Assembly (NCBI GenBank): GCA_030248295.1 | Contig: JASANH010000976.1 | Location: forward strand, 186,001-250,000 | Direction of reading: 5' to 3' | From: Mesodorylaimus sp. YZB2_4 | Lineage: Eukaryota; Nematoda; Enoplea; Dorylaimida; Dorylaimidae | Length of the DNA: 64,000 nt | In this document: positions 63,384 to 64,000 of the stretch, piece by piece | How positions within the stretch are numbered: position 1 is the first letter of the stretch | How the letters are laid out: the number at the start of each line of letters is the position of its first letter | Notes under the pieces: model-generated | The model's input: only the letters and a program-made list of their open reading frames with translations | Database searches by the model: none | What the model was told of the DNA's origin: nothing | Made by a program: the position numbers and the translations under genes

Positions 63384-64000
63384 TGGGAAAAATTATTAAT
63401 TTATATTTTTCCACACAAAACGAGCCGACTCCGAATATTCTCGGTCTCCTTTTCGTAGGCAAGTCAACGAACAGGTGTGGTGCGAGTCGGTGCAGAGTTT
63501 GTCTCTCATTGAAAAACCTTTTCCGCGCACGCCGAATGAGCGCAGCATGCAGCGTTCCTACTACCATATATGGTATGCCTGTCTATGAGGCAGTGTGTCC
63601 TATTTCGTTTCCTGTTTCACTTAGGTTCCCGTCTGTACACAGCACACCCACATTTCAAAAGGGTAGATTCGAGCAGGATACAAGATCAAAACTGACGACA
63701 CCACACTTTTTCTCCATCATTTGAGGCATGATAATTTTCTCTGTGTGAGAGTGAAACAACGATAGTCTTTTTCTATAAGAAAACTTAAGATATTAAAAGT
63801 CCTATTTCTGAGCACATCTATACTACCAGCCTCAGGCTTAGTCAGTTGCTTTAGTTCTTGAGAATCTTGACCGCGCTGTCTAGTAAATCGCCAAGACTGG
63901 TAATGTGCTTATCTGACGATTTTATTGTTTTTAACCCAGTCGCAACACTTATGCTTCGCGCCCACCCTCTGTTTCTATCAATTTCTCTGACAGACGAAAC
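63384..64000. other. 5' flank of the desaturase gene
   Basis: No coding feature recognised. A plus-strand ORF at 63365-63724 lacks family features. Confidence 0.4.

Overview
The window is animal nuclear DNA of moderate GC content. Its genes are split by many short introns (about 50-90 nt) with GT donors and strong TTTTCAG acceptors, mixed with longer introns full of repeats. A nematode is the best guess: there is a member of the nematode Clc-like four-transmembrane family, an HSP-12-type mini small heat shock protein, the TTTTCAG acceptor style, and several genes with a pyrimidine-AG acceptor just before the ATG, as expected if a spliced leader is added. No leader RNA gene was seen, and the species is not identified.

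Layout. 1-13.9 kb: 3' half of TFIIB (+), a mitochondrial SLC25 carrier (+), the YY1 zinc-finger factor (-), protein isoaspartyl methyltransferase PCMT (-), a repeat-rich gap, and a second, inverted, broken copy of the 5' half of TFIIB (-). 14-22.3 kb: AMP deaminase (+), a Deltex-type protein that appears to carry a macro domain and a C4HC3 finger (+), and a mini small heat shock protein (+). 22.9-28.5 kb: a complete Pax3/7 gene (-) with paired domain, octapeptide and homeodomain, and a 4.1 kb intron. 30.9-36.4 kb: the autophagy E2-like enzyme ATG10 (-), head-to-head with the Clc-like membrane protein (+). 37.3-43.7 kb: the splicing factor TFIP11/STIP-1 (+), followed after 150 bp by an FG-type nucleoporin (+). 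46-51.6 kb: an M6/PLP-family glycoprotein (+), then three tightly packed ORFs (BLOC1S4-like, a 180-residue basic protein, a membrane-anchored BTB-like protein) whose stop and start codons overlap (TAATG, then ATGA). 51.5-53.4 kb: retroelement debris. 54-64 kb: an EGF-repeat membrane protein (+), a peptide-type GPCR (-), a dual-specificity phosphatase (+) and sphingolipid delta-4 desaturase (-).

The genes are mostly unrelated housekeeping and developmental loci. Groupings that may matter are the head-to-head pairs (TFIIB copy/AMPD, ATG10/Clc-like), the TFIP11-nucleoporin pair (nuclear RNA processing and export, possibly an operon) and the BLOC1S4 cluster. The spaces between are occupied by at least two tRNA-derived SINE families, a 1.1 kb element with terminal inverted repeats, a fold-back element, and long poly-G/C tracts.

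Most unusual points: the macro + finger + Deltex C-terminal domain architecture, the TFIIB gene represented by overlapping inverted halves 13 kb apart, and the overlapping-ORF cluster at 47.8-51.6 kb. All exon boundaries were read by eye from splice consensus, reading phase and family similarity. No alignment or database search was run.
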